From: Verrucomicrobiaceae bacterium
GTDB taxonomy: Bacteria > Verrucomicrobiota > Verrucomicrobiia > Verrucomicrobiales > Verrucomicrobiaceae
Direction of reading: 5' to 3'
DNA: 56,128 bases
Assembly (NCBI GenBank): GCA_027486585.1
Contig: JAIXOU010000144.1
Span: 1-56,128 of the forward strand
The notes beneath the pieces were generated by a model. The model did not search any database, was not told where the DNA came from, and saw only the letters and a list, made by a program, of their open reading frames with translations. Below are positions 10,601 through 19,458 of this stretch, in pieces. Made by a program: the position numbers and the translations under genes. Position 1 is the first letter of the stretch; each line of letters starts with the position of its first letter.

Positions 10601-13600
10601 CAACACCTGGAATGCCAACGCCAATAACTGGTCCACCGACAAGGCGGGCACCCTTCCTGCGGCTTCCATACCTGGTAGCGGCACCGACGTTGTCTTTGCC
10701 TATGATGGCCTCGCGGCGGCTCCTCTGATCACCACGCTGGAGCAAAACATCAAGATCAACTCCTTGACCTTTGAAGCTGGTGCCACCACACCGACGTCGG
10801 TCACCATCGCGCCAGGTGCGGTGAGCACCAACCGTCTTGAAGTCGCGCCTCAGGTCGCCACTGACGGGATCAAGATCACTGCTGGTGGTCCTGCTGCTGT
10901 CACCATTTCCGCGCCGCTTCGTCTGGGAGGTATTGCTGCCTCACAAACTTGGAATGTCGCCGACGCGGCTTCCGTCCTCACCCTCTCTGGTGGATTGCAG
11001 GGTGAAAAAGACGTGACCAAAACGGGAAGCGGTAAAGTAACTGTCTCGATCGTCGCTGATAACACCTTCAACAGTGGCAACACCGCCGACTTCACTATCA
11101 ACGGTGGCAATTTGGAAATTCTGAGCATCGACGCCCTGGGGGTAGCGGGCAAGCGGGCGAACGTCGCCGTGAATACGGGTGGTGCCTTTTACTACAATAA
11201 CGCCACAGCTGGCACTGTGACCAATGCCCTCACACTTGGTGGCGGCAGCCTCTCCGGCGGCGGCGGCAACCACACTTACAGCGGCACCGTCAATGTCAGC
11301 GGTAACTCGTTCATCAACCTGGCCGACTCTAATGGCCCAAACACCAACACCGCCCGCAACATCACCCTCTCCGGTGCGGTCAGTGGATCTGGCAATCTGA
11401 CCATTGATGGCAACAACACGGTCGCTAGCGGTAACCAGACTGGCGGTCTGCTAACATTAAATAACGCCGCCAACTCTTGGATAGGTGATTTTCATTTTAA
11501 CAGAGGCACTGCGTTGCTCACCTCGGCCGCAACCCCGAGCTTCACCACCAACGATGTTACTTTCAATAGCTTCGGAAGACTCCAACTGCAAGGTGTCAAT
11601 GGCCAGACGCTCACCCGAACCGGCACTCTCGCCTATGGAGCCGGAGCCATTGGTGAATTTTCTGTAGATAACGTCAGCGCCACTCTTACCTCTGATTTCT
11701 TGGTAAATCAGAACGGAGCCATCACTCTCGGTTCCGGTGGCACGGGAGGCAACGTTCGCGTCTTTTTGGCGGATGACTCTTCCAAAGTCAACTTTAGTGG
11801 TGGCGTTACTTTGGGCGGCAATAGCAGTATTTCCGTCGGCAGCGCCGCTACCCGATTGCTCACGATTTCCAGCGTGATCAACGATGGCGGCAACAACTAC
11901 TCACTCGCAATCAACGACGACGCTGGCGGGTGGGGAGTCACCAATGGTACCGTGCGCATGGATGCCGCAAATACCTACACCGGTGGCACCGTGCTGGCTT
12001 CAGGTACACTCATTCTAGGAAACAAGGACGCTCTCAGCACCGGACCTCTAGCGGTGACCGCAGCCAGCATCCTCAACAGCTTGGTGGATCTCACCGGTCT
12101 CGACGCAAGGTCCAATGCGCTTAACCTCAGTGCCGTCCTCACCTTCACCGGTGCCAACAGCATCACTTTCAGTGGCACCACCACCAATATCGGTGCAGGA
12201 GGCATCACCAACAGCCTGACAGCTGGGAATCTGCTCTTCAATCAGGTGAACTTGGCCGAACCCGCCGCCGCTGCGGCGCGCACACTGACCATCGCCGGTG
12301 CAAGTACGGGTAATACCACGATCACCACCCTGGTCAACAATGCCCAAAACAACATCCTGACCAACAATCTAACTCCCGGCACTCTTTCCATAGAGGCTGT
12401 TGCGCTTTCTGAGTCGGCTGTCATTGGTCGCACTCTTACACTCACTGGAACGGGCAACACCGTGTTGACTGGCCTCATCGAAGATGTGACAGGCGGCAGT
12501 GGCACGGCGGGAACCCTCGCCAAAGCCGGAACGGGCGTGCTGACTCTCCAAGGCGCGAACACCTTCACTGGACCGCTGACGATTGCCGCTGGGGTGTTGG
12601 AATATAGCACTGTCACAAACGCCAGCGGGGGAGCCAGCAACCTGGGCAACGGTGCGGCGATTTCCATGTCGGGCGGCACTCTGCGCTTCATTGGCTCGGC
12701 CAGCCAGTCCACCAATCGTCCGATTACCACGACGGGCTCCGCGACGTTCTCTGCTAATGGCACAGGTGGTGCCAGCATCACCTACACAGGTGCCATCACG
12801 CAGGCTGTGGACAACTCGTTCACCTTGGCAGGTACGGACAGCACCACCGCAGGTTTCATTACGGGTGGCATCACCCAGCCTGCCGGAGCTGCCTCAGCGG
12901 ACCTCAATGTCTCCTCAGGAAACTGGACACTCAGCGCCGGTAATGCGACCATTGCAGATGACCTTAATATCACCGGAGGCGTCTTGAACCTCCAAAACAT
13001 GGTCTTCAGCCTGAATGACGATGTTGTTGTCACGAATACAGGAGCCGTCCTAAACCTCAATTCCACGGGAGTACTTACAGCAACCACAGTTTCAGGCACC
13101 AGCAGCGGCCTGCACGCTCGTACTGGTGGCGTTATCAACCTGAATGCCAATGACATTTTTGGTGTCGCTAACAGCGGTGGCCTCGATTTCATCAACGTTG
13201 GAGATTCCGGCCCGGGCGCGGTAGGTGTGTTTAACACCAATACCTTCAATATTTCCTCCCCTGGACTGCTCGTCGGAAACGTAGCCACTGGATTGGAAGG
13301 GAATGTAACAGGGACAGGCACAATCACCGTCACCAGCACTGCTACCGATTATTCCCTCGGAATTCGCACCTACCGCGGCTCCATCGGCGCGAATCTGGCC
13401 GGTGTAGCAAGCTTCTTGAAGCAGGGCCTGGGAGACGTCACAATTACGGGCAATAACAGTGGCCTCACAGGCACGGTGGCCGCCACTCGTATCGACTCTG
13501 GTAACCTCATCCTCGATTACACCACCCAAAACAATAATAAAATCAGCGCCGTCGCTGGCCTCGATATGCGTGGAGCCACACTGACGCTTAATGGTAACAA

Positions 13601-16600
13601 CGCAGCGGCCACCTCCCAAACTGTCGCAAGCATCACCTTGGCTAATGGAGGTGCTAACGCCATTGACCTGAATTCTGGAACCGGTCAAGCGCTGGTTCTG
13701 AATTTAGGTGGCATCACTCGTGCTGCCTCCGCTGGCACTCTCCGCGTGTTCTTACCCACTGGCACCCAGGATGCAACGAATGGCATCACCACGACCACAG
13801 CGGTTAATGCTTTTGGCACCTTGGGGGGCTTCCTCACCGTCACCGATGCTACAGGCACATTCTTCGCCGCCAAGAGCGGGAACAACATCATCCCCGTCGC
13901 TTCTACAGTGGCAGCCGATGCCAGCACATGGACAAATGGACAAAACGTTACCAACACGGGGTCGTCATTCTCCGGCACCACGGGGCTTCGCTCGATCAAC
14001 TCCCTTAGCTTTGATCATGTTACAGGCGGCACGATCACAGTCGCTAACACTGCAACTTTGGATTTGTTTAATGGTGGTGCCTTGCTCACCAGCAATGTAA
14101 CCGGAGGCGCTCCTACGATTACGGGAGGCCGTCTGACGTCTTCAATTGCAGATGTCATTGTCACGCATGATGGGGCGGTTCCCTTGACCATTGCGTCTCA
14201 GATCGGCCTAAACAACGCAGTTACTAAAACTGGAGATGGAACCTTGCTAATCAATGGCACGATCAATAACTATACCGCAGCGACGCAGATTTTATCAGGC
14301 ACCCTTCAGGTCTCTGGCGGTAATGCGATCGGTAATTCGTCTTCAGTGGTTCTTTCAGATGATCGAGCCTCCACCTTCGAGTTGTTGGCCAATGAAACCA
14401 TCGGAAACCTCTCTGGCGGCAATGCGGCTTCCGGCATCACTTTTGGCACAGTCGCTTTGGGGGCCAATACACTGACCATCAATTCGGCTGCCAACGGCAC
14501 TTATGCAGGTGTGTTCACTGGAAGTGGAAGCATCGTTCGAAATGGCTCTAGCGGAGTCGGTAACTTACTCTTAACGGGTAACTCGGGTGCTGGTTTCACT
14601 GGTGCCCTCGTTGTAAATGGAGGATTGATGTATGTTGAGGGGGCGGCAACGATGAATGCCTCCAGTCTCACCGTTAATAAAGGCGGTTCTTTCCTCATTA
14701 GCAACAATGGTACCACCCGCTCAGGAACACGCTTCTTGGACACCATGCCCATCATTCTCAATTCGGCGGATGGTTCTTGGAATTCAGAAACTCGGCCAAG
14801 CGGTCTAGTGATCCGTACGGATCAGAATGCCACCACCAATGAAACCGTCGGATTGCTAAGCTTGGCTTCGGGTGCCAGCTACTTCCGTGGAGATGCTTCT
14901 GGGACAACCGGTGTAGCAGGCCTCATCACAAGTGACATCACCCGTTCCAACTTCTCAACTTTCAATGCCCGTGGCCGTGCCTTGGGTGCAACGACCGGCG
15001 ACCGTAATTTCGTGAGGATTGTTTCAGGCACCGCTAGCGAGACAGCTTTTGCGGCTGCGCTGGTGGGGGGCGGGGGAGCTGCTGGCACGAAAAACATCTC
15101 CATTTTGCCATGGGGCATGGGGGAAGTGACGACAGGCGGACTTGTTGATGCAAACATGGGTAACTCGCTCTTGACCTACACCGTAGCCACGGGAAGCGGC
15201 GCTGGACTTCGTCCGCTCGATCTGGCCACCGAATACAATACCTTTGGAACTAAAACAGCTAATACCGACAACATCCGAGAATCTCTCGCGGCGGACCTCA
15301 CTGGCCTTGCTGGACAAACGATCAATGCCCTGGTGGTCAACAACAGCAATACTGCAACGGGTACAGTGAGCGTCACCGGAAGTGGTGTTGCACAGACTTT
15401 GGCCGTTAGCTCTGGGACCTTCCTCTTTACGGCAACTGCCGCAACCACTGGCAACCCCGCGATGGGTATCAACCTTGGCGGTTTTGACGGTGGAATTACC
15501 GTCGGCACCACCAACGAATATGTCTTATTTGTCCAAAACCCAACTTCAGCAGCCGCAGGTGGCGTTGTTACTGCCACAGTCACATCCCCGCTGTCATCGG
15601 CCGCAGATTTGACCAAGTCAGGACGTGGCACTCTGATTCTAACTAGTTCCAATACAGCTGGTGGTCTTTCAAAGAGAACGACCCTGAACGAAGGCATTCT
15701 TGAGATCGCCGACCTCGATAATATCGGTGGGAACACGGGTGCCTTGGTCTTCGCCGGCGGCACACTTCGCCTGGGTTCAGCTCTGACAGATGATATCTCT
15801 ACGCGCACGATCTCATTCCTCAATGGGGGGGGCATCATTGATACTAACAGTGTCAATCTGACGCTTGCTAACTCGGTAGGCTCGGGTGTTGGCGGTTTGA
15901 CCAAGGCTGGATTGGGCACTTTAACTCTGGGCGCGGCATCTACCTACACTGGAACGACGACAGTCTCTGGCGGCACGCTCGCTGTCACTGCCAACAATGC
16001 CACTGGCGGTGGAGGTGCACTCGCTATTGGCGCAGGAGCCACCTTGGATATTGGCACGAGATCTATAGCCCACAACACGGTTACCACCACTGGTGCCAGC
16101 CCCAACATCACGGGAACAGGAACCATTTCTTCGAGTGGCGGATTCAATTTTACCCATACAGGTGATACCACAATCAATGCGATCCTGGCGGGCGCGGGCG
16201 GTCTCTTCAAAAATCAGACCAACGTCCTGACTCTGAATGGTGCCAACACCTATATTGGTGTAACCGAAATCCAGAACGGCACGGTAGCCGTTTCCATTCT
16301 TGCCAATGCAGGCACAGCCAGTTCACTGGGGGCCCCCGCAGCAAGTACGGATGCCTCCCCGATTCGGATGGGCCTGACTACGGCAACCACTGGGTTAAAT
16401 TATATCGGTACCACCAACAGCGGCACTAATCGAATCATTGCCATGCAGGGCACCACTGGTGGCGTTACCCTCAATGGCAATGGCTCTGGAGCGGTTGATT
16501 TCAGTGGAGGGGCTGCAGGCTACAGCACAGGTGCCAAGACTCTTACTTTGTCAGGCACATCGACTTCAACCGTGGTCAATCGTATTTCAGGAGTAGCGGA

Positions 16601-18878
16601 CGGTATCGGCACGATTACGTTGGCTAAGTCTGGCACGAACCTTTGGGAAGTTTACGGTACAAACAATACCTATACAGGGGGGACACAGATCGATGACGGC
16701 CTTCTTAGAATCGGTATCAACAATGCCTTACCGATCACCACAGCTGTGCGCCTTGGTGTTGGCGCAACGGCTGGCACACTTGATCTGAATGGCTTTGATC
16801 AGACCATTGGCTCACTCGCCGCGACCACGAATAGCAATACAGTAACGAACAATATTCTCGTCACCACGGGTAAGACACTTACGATCAACGGCGCAGTGAC
16901 TTTTGGTGTCAATGCCGATAACAGTGATACCAATGTAACAGCCTCAGGTGGCGGTTCGATGGTTGTTAATAGTGGCGGTGCTAGCATTCAGATCGGCGCA
17001 GCCACGGGCGGCACTAATGAGAATCGAGTCGATGTGGATTTCAGTGGCCTTACCAACTTCACGGCAAATCTCGGAGCGGGCAGTCTTCGCATAGGCGATG
17101 TTTCGTCTTCCTCCGGCACTGCGGCTACCTCTACCTTCAAGCTTGCATCCAATAACACCATTACTGCAGCTAGTGTGCGTATTGGTGACGGCACAGGCCC
17201 ATCTGACACACATGTTCTGACTCTCGGTAATGGCACGAACGTCATTAATTCAGATACAATCAACATCGGGTCTGCCGGTGCAGGAATTCGTTCCGGTGGT
17301 TCAATCCTCTTTGATGGTGCCGATACAACGGGCGCTCTAACTGTTCGTGCATCTAACGGCACCAGTCGCACAGTCGTGAACATGATTAACTCTACAGGTA
17401 ATACAGCCGGCACGATGGATTCAATCCTCAATACAGCTGGGCATACTACAGATATATTGGCCTCTACCTTAACGATGGCTAACCGCTCGATTGGCACTGG
17501 TGCCTCAACTTCCACGCTGACCTTTGATCAGGGTGTTCTGGATGTTACCACCCTGAATATGGCCAGCCGCACTTTAACTAGCACTGGTAATGCAACCGCA
17601 GTTGTCAATCTTGGAGACAGCGCCGCAATTGGTATCCCAACAACAACGATCGGCGCAATCAATATGGCGGTGAACACCAGTGCTGGTGGTACCGTAACAG
17701 CTGACCTTAACGTCACGGGTGGTAATGTCAGCATTGGCACAGGTTCAGGCACAGCTATCAACATGGCTAATGCAGGTACGGGTCGCACTGTCACCTCCAC
17801 GATTGATTTATCAGGTGGTGCAGTTTCCGTGACCGGAAACATTATTCGCACTGGTGGTGCTGGGACCGAAAATGCGACGCTGACTTTGGCTGGCAGCTCG
17901 CTCAATATTAACGGTAATAGCATCGGTACTCTGGCTGCACCCGTGGCTGTTGTGGCTCAGTCTGGTTCGCTCGCTGGCCTTGCACAGTTGAATGGAGGCG
18001 GGGCTTTGACTAAAACCACCTCAGACACGCTCATTATGGGCGCTGGAAACGCTTACACTGGAGCTACCAACGTCTCTGATGGCACACTCCAAGTCGGTGT
18101 GGCTGGTGTCGGCACAACTGGCACAGGGCTGATCACCGCAGTGAAAACGGGTGCCACTTTTGCAAATGCGCCGATTATTTCTGGCTCTGGAACCCTTCAA
18201 GGTGCAACGGTCATTGGTGACATCGCTAATGCAGCGAACAAAGGTATCTTGGCACCAGGAGATGGCAATACCGCTACATCCAACGCAAAGCTCACGATCA
18301 CCGCAGCGGGTGGATTGACCATTGCCGCAGGATCTCAGACCCAACTGGGTATTACGGCAGCCTCTGGAACGGACTCAACCTTTGCTGCTTCCGGTATGAC
18401 GGCCTCGGCTTATCTCGCCAGCTTAGGTTCCACCTCAGATGCCTCTTTGACGACGCCAGCCGCCTGGGCAAATCAAGCCACCTCCAGCCAGGCAGATTTC
18501 ATCAATATCAGCAATGGCACTGGTGCTCTCGTTCTCGGAACCAATGGTGGTGGGGCCGCAGCAGGTCAGGGCATTGTCTCCATCTTCTCCAATGGTTTAA
18601 ATACAGGCACGCTTGCCGCTGGTCAGATTTTCAATCTGGTCGATTGGTTTGGCGCATTCAGTGGCGGATTTAGTGCGGGTGTCGGCATCTCTACGGGTGG
18701 AATTCATGGTGACCTTGATCTTCCTGACCTTACCATGACGACCTTTGGCTGGGATACCTCTGCTTTCACCTCCCATGGCGTTATCGCAGTCATCGTCGTT
18801 CCAGAGCCATCGCGTGCGCTGCTGATGCTCATTGGCCTGTTGGCACTCGGCTTCCGCCGTCGTCGTACTCAGGATTGA
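4620..18878 (+). CDS. Giant PATR-repeat (autotransporter-associated beta-strand) protein with PEP-CTERM anchor
   Basis: A 4752-residue exported protein. It has an extended N-region, then a signal peptide with hydrophobic residues about 20-33 and likely cleavage after LQA (38). The body is Gly/Thr/Asn/Ser-rich beta-helix with many PATR units of the form KxGxGTLxLxGxNTYTGxTTVxxGTL. Clear units lie near 6420, 7270, 7570, 8040, 8580, 9005, 11970, 12560, 14270, 15945, 16250, 16670 and 18050. A YWRGLTDNTWN motif at residue 1988 looks like the start of a second passenger. I noticed no cysteine. There is no C-terminal outer-membrane barrel. The end is a PEP-CTERM signal: VPEPS (from residue 4727), a hydrophobic helix and RRRR. 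Export followed by exosortase processing to the cell surface is inferred; no exosortase gene is in the window. The likely role is adhesion or surface layer. No Shine-Dalgarno is seen. Confidence 0.92.
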   Translation: MPRQPSLALLVLRQNRLWISRFLAVFMALWQIGQPLQANTLTEEFSEFSTNATLITGGTGLQLNGGGSIRLTNGLNDYTGSTILNNGSLIISGGAVLGTDTSAILIRTNNSTPLNTNLIGFGGGSLVLDGTAGGFTFSRDVNFEGRGPIGDRGAAIQSLGNNTLSGILTSAVSPLPLSPTASFRNSRINSVNGTLTLSGTLNAGGTSATTFTNLGGVNSAGVGDYALTGILTGTGSIEKSGAGTLFLNPSSTVGFGGTVRVSASSIGQQSSVRVTQASVGGTSIFGANTGTTTAAAIDLNGGTLEFRTDGDLNFGALASGRNVYTRSTGIIFTGPAAGGAAINGTTTLGALHQNSSGTGGTNTTTFNSRNGFGVTMSTLASDASTSTTSITTTLTNNMGGPLTFTGNLTMPEGSTASRPRVLAIGGVGNTVLQGSIIAGTDNGKTLTKSGAGNLTIQGVATTVAGAVSITGGAITVTDFRSLGTASSAAMNLGNAGTTAGSLIIGGTGVTPTVAGLTTSRPIVFNSTTGQSAIYANQAGVNPVILNGAITTVLTTGNYNLGGSNTADNIINVALPAATTPTASQGGLTKVGTGTWVLNAANLFTGGTNIQGGTLKLRATAAASNVILETATNVITFSAQGTSQTAGGILEFRGVATGATTETLGALTPTAGAATVRLLGQGGFASNLTFTSLGATTAASSVNFDTSGALGGVVTLTGATAATATTLPGTANFQGHLYVNGSNFADVVSGVVTAPTYGAAGNFRDAGPALVTATHNRLIAPTSSGAITVSSLLTNNQTLTLSGNLVVSTGGILQSGGTASILSDSATARLIQGTAAATNVAIRVNLLADVLNLGNATNPVIISNVTTGGLTKNGAGTLVVFGTNAQTGTTTINEGKVSLNGAAARLSAVTASLVVRQGAALELLTGVTAANAVVNNLDGAGTISGLSGQTFTQNGTGTWNGVFSGTGFNITKGNGAATWSGLNTYTGVTTIGGTTLLTVDTMAIGGQPSGIGASSSDAANLVFTGSTAGIDYRGSIIDTALTLGSRSATTDRLFTLAASATGATLTSTASNNNAIVWSNTGAIVNNTTANATLTFAGTGTGLGLGDNTFNPQLVDSSVGGGVTLGATKSGAGQWNLGASNNTYTGITTLNDGILGLNNNGALSANSPLLLAPTSATSAAILQMSGTFERNLAATATAGSGTVTFGGTTASTTGGVGFAAHSTPLTVAIGGVGSPTALTWGSGGFVGTGAVQNLVLNSTTALSSVDFKNAIDLGALARTINVLDNANTGADYATMSGDLSGAGGSLTKIGTGILRLTGANSYTGITTVEAGTLVVSSLGSSISGATSSVGVGGVTMGDSNAIILGNTTTTGGGLQYVGPGETSDRKIRLRGTTANNAIYAEGAGPLILSNVAHDTTETGAKTLSLRGTNAGGNMITSQLSDNGAGALSVTVDGGATWILTNAANNYSGGTTASAGALGIGDNAALGTGTLAFNNGNIFAYGADRTLANAVNHNNNTTAGFLGDYSLTFNQPLNLRASANNVTTNNNIASGKTLTFAGGVTNTEMSANRAWIIDGSGETVINGNFTTSTVFGVRFDVNGGGTLTLGINGAASNFNQSITAADVDRGTLKFTANNAIPTTFSAAVAPTTAGTDIGGTTYTVGSTAGLVVGQIFSGTNVPAGSRIVSIDSPTTFTTNVAPTVAVAPGASLTFSGSGGVTLTPELATADTARIDLNGTTQTIPAFTATTDGAVIIDNTAASAATLRLGANNSTVSITNTGARTITDSGAGALSIEKTGNTALTLPTGMTLSYQGSTSSTGGGSFTINSALNGTTGLIATGNSTLALLGGLTTPGAIASIEVGGGSTLSLLDGAGSAISSLTNLNLGAGTGTATLNLNVGDSLAVGDFLNTDTLTLLTTGTLNLANTVRFNLTDAGLNPLTTYTILNLVDGGINAFGPGNMIQGAMPGGFSGFTWTVTDNVVQLTTGTLITGSSYWRGLTDNTWNANANNWSTDKAGTLPAASIPGSGTDVVFAYDGLAAAPLITTLEQNIKINSLTFEAGATTPTSVTIAPGAVSTNRLEVAPQVATDGIKITAGGPAAVTISAPLRLGGIAASQTWNVADAASVLTLSGGLQGEKDVTKTGSGKVTVSIVADNTFNSGNTADFTINGGNLEILSIDALGVAGKRANVAVNTGGAFYYNNATAGTVTNALTLGGGSLSGGGGNHTYSGTVNVSGNSFINLADSNGPNTNTARNITLSGAVSGSGNLTIDGNNTVASGNQTGGLLTLNNAANSWIGDFHFNRGTALLTSAATPSFTTNDVTFNSFGRLQLQGVNGQTLTRTGTLAYGAGAIGEFSVDNVSATLTSDFLVNQNGAITLGSGGTGGNVRVFLADDSSKVNFSGGVTLGGNSSISVGSAATRLLTISSVINDGGNNYSLAINDDAGGWGVTNGTVRMDAANTYTGGTVLASGTLILGNKDALSTGPLAVTAASILNSLVDLTGLDARSNALNLSAVLTFTGANSITFSGTTTNIGAGGITNSLTAGNLLFNQVNLAEPAAAAARTLTIAGASTGNTTITTLVNNAQNNILTNNLTPGTLSIEAVALSESAVIGRTLTLTGTGNTVLTGLIEDVTGGSGTAGTLAKAGTGVLTLQGANTFTGPLTIAAGVLEYSTVTNASGGASNLGNGAAISMSGGTLRFIGSASQSTNRPITTTGSATFSANGTGGASITYTGAITQAVDNSFTLAGTDSTTAGFITGGITQPAGAASADLNVSSGNWTLSAGNATIADDLNITGGVLNLQNMVFSLNDDVVVTNTGAVLNLNSTGVLTATTVSGTSSGLHARTGGVINLNANDIFGVANSGGLDFINVGDSGPGAVGVFNTNTFNISSPGLLVGNVATGLEGNVTGTGTITVTSTATDYSLGIRTYRGSIGANLAGVASFLKQGLGDVTITGNNSGLTGTVAATRIDSGNLILDYTTQNNNKISAVAGLDMRGATLTLNGNNAAATSQTVASITLANGGANAIDLNSGTGQALVLNLGGITRAASAGTLRVFLPTGTQDATNGITTTTAVNAFGTLGGFLTVTDATGTFFAAKSGNNIIPVASTVAADASTWTNGQNVTNTGSSFSGTTGLRSINSLSFDHVTGGTITVANTATLDLFNGGALLTSNVTGGAPTITGGRLTSSIADVIVTHDGAVPLTIASQIGLNNAVTKTGDGTLLINGTINNYTAATQILSGTLQVSGGNAIGNSSSVVLSDDRASTFELLANETIGNLSGGNAASGITFGTVALGANTLTINSAANGTYAGVFTGSGSIVRNGSSGVGNLLLTGNSGAGFTGALVVNGGLMYVEGAATMNASSLTVNKGGSFLISNNGTTRSGTRFLDTMPIILNSADGSWNSETRPSGLVIRTDQNATTNETVGLLSLASGASYFRGDASGTTGVAGLITSDITRSNFSTFNARGRALGATTGDRNFVRIVSGTASETAFAAALVGGGGAAGTKNISILPWGMGEVTTGGLVDANMGNSLLTYTVATGSGAGLRPLDLATEYNTFGTKTANTDNIRESLAADLTGLAGQTINALVVNNSNTATGTVSVTGSGVAQTLAVSSGTFLFTATAATTGNPAMGINLGGFDGGITVGTTNEYVLFVQNPTSAAAGGVVTATVTSPLSSAADLTKSGRGTLILTSSNTAGGLSKRTTLNEGILEIADLDNIGGNTGALVFAGGTLRLGSALTDDISTRTISFLNGGGIIDTNSVNLTLANSVGSGVGGLTKAGLGTLTLGAASTYTGTTTVSGGTLAVTANNATGGGGALAIGAGATLDIGTRSIAHNTVTTTGASPNITGTGTISSSGGFNFTHTGDTTINAILAGAGGLFKNQTNVLTLNGANTYIGVTEIQNGTVAVSILANAGTASSLGAPAASTDASPIRMGLTTATTGLNYIGTTNSGTNRIIAMQGTTGGVTLNGNGSGAVDFSGGAAGYSTGAKTLTLSGTSTSTVVNRISGVADGIGTITLAKSGTNLWEVYGTNNTYTGGTQIDDGLLRIGINNALPITTAVRLGVGATAGTLDLNGFDQTIGSLAATTNSNTVTNNILVTTGKTLTINGAVTFGVNADNSDTNVTASGGGSMVVNSGGASIQIGAATGGTNENRVDVDFSGLTNFTANLGAGSLRIGDVSSSSGTAATSTFKLASNNTITAASVRIGDGTGPSDTHVLTLGNGTNVINSDTINIGSAGAGIRSGGSILFDGADTTGALTVRASNGTSRTVVNMINSTGNTAGTMDSILNTAGHTTDILASTLTMANRSIGTGASTSTLTFDQGVLDVTTLNMASRTLTSTGNATAVVNLGDSAAIGIPTTTIGAINMAVNTSAGGTVTADLNVTGGNVSIGTGSGTAINMANAGTGRTVTSTIDLSGGAVSVTGNIIRTGGAGTENATLTLAGSSLNINGNSIGTLAAPVAVVAQSGSLAGLAQLNGGGALTKTTSDTLIMGAGNAYTGATNVSDGTLQVGVAGVGTTGTGLITAVKTGATFANAPIISGSGTLQGATVIGDIANAANKGILAPGDGNTATSNAKLTITAAGGLTIAAGSQTQLGITAASGTDSTFAASGMTASAYLASLGSTSDASLTTPAAWANQATSSQADFINISNGTGALVLGTNGGGAAAGQGIVSIFSNGLNTGTLAAGQIFNLVDWFGAFSGGFSAGVGISTGGIHGDLDLPDLTMTTFGWDTSAFTSHGVIAVIVVPEPSRALLMLIGLLALGFRRRRTQD
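18798..18875 (+). other. PEP-CTERM sorting signal
   Basis: The last 26 codons of the giant gene encode VPEPS, the hydrophobic stretch ALLMLIGLLALGF and the basic cluster RRRR, in the order of PEP-CTERM tails. Such tails are recognised by exosortases. Confidence 0.88.
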
Positions 18879-18937
18879 TCTTCTGAATTTACTGGCTGCC
18901 GGCGTGGTGAGGCTCTATGACAGGGGGCTCATCACGC

Positions 18938-19429
18938 ATGTCTCAAGTTATCATTTACACCGACGGTGCCTGCAGTGGCAATCCCGGCCCTGGGGGTTAC
19001 GGCACCATTCTGCAAAGCGGCAAGCACAGTCGCGAGCTTTCACAAGGCTACCGTAAGACCACGAACAACCGCATGGAACTCATGGCCGTGATCGCTGGCC
19101 TGCAAATTTTGACTCGGGCTTGTGACGTGACGCTCTACTCAGACTCCCGCTATGTGGTGGATGCGATCGAGAAAGGCTGGGCCAAAAGTTGGAAAGCACG
19201 CGGCTGGAAAAAAGCCGATAAGCAACCGGCGATGAATGCTGATCTTTGGGCGCGCGCATTGGAGTTGCTTTTGAAACACAAGGTCAAGCTCGTCTGGGTT
19301 AAAGGTCATGCTTCCAATGCGGGTAACAATCGCTGTGATGAACTGGCAGTGGCTGCTTCTAAATCAGGGGATCTCATCATTGATTCAGGCTATGAGGTTT
19401 CCAAGGAGAAGACACCGACATTGATTTAA
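18938..19429 (+). CDS. rnhA: Ribonuclease HI
   Basis: A 163-residue RNase HI, which cleaves the RNA strand of RNA-DNA hybrids. The family start MSQVIIYTDGACSGNPGPGG is complete. The acidic metal-binding residues are visible as D9 (YTDGA), E47 (NRMELMAV), D69 (YSDSRYV) and the Asp in NNRCDELA. The handle region KGWAKSWKARGWKKADKQPA is present. The start at 18938 is chosen over an in-frame ATG 21 bp upstream because it fits the family. A GGGGG run about 11 bp before it could act as a weak ribosome-binding site. It starts 59 bp after the giant gene. Confidence 0.96.
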   Translation: MSQVIIYTDGACSGNPGPGGYGTILQSGKHSRELSQGYRKTTNNRMELMAVIAGLQILTRACDVTLYSDSRYVVDAIEKGWAKSWKARGWKKADKQPAMNADLWARALELLLKHKVKLVWVKGHASNAGNNRCDELAVAASKSGDLIIDSGYEVSKEKTPTLI

Positions 19430-19458
19430 ACCTGGATTCGTTGATACTTGTATCCATC

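Noticed and set aside
5529..17923. Many minus-strand open frames opposite the giant gene
   Set aside because: They arise from the low-complexity Gly/Thr codon use of the PATR gene and show only Val/Pro/Ala-rich, unrecognisable products.
4620..18878. CRISPR-like or tandem DNA repeats
   Set aside because: The repetition is at protein level (PATR units) with divergent codons; no regular spacer-repeat pattern or near-identical DNA repeats are seen.
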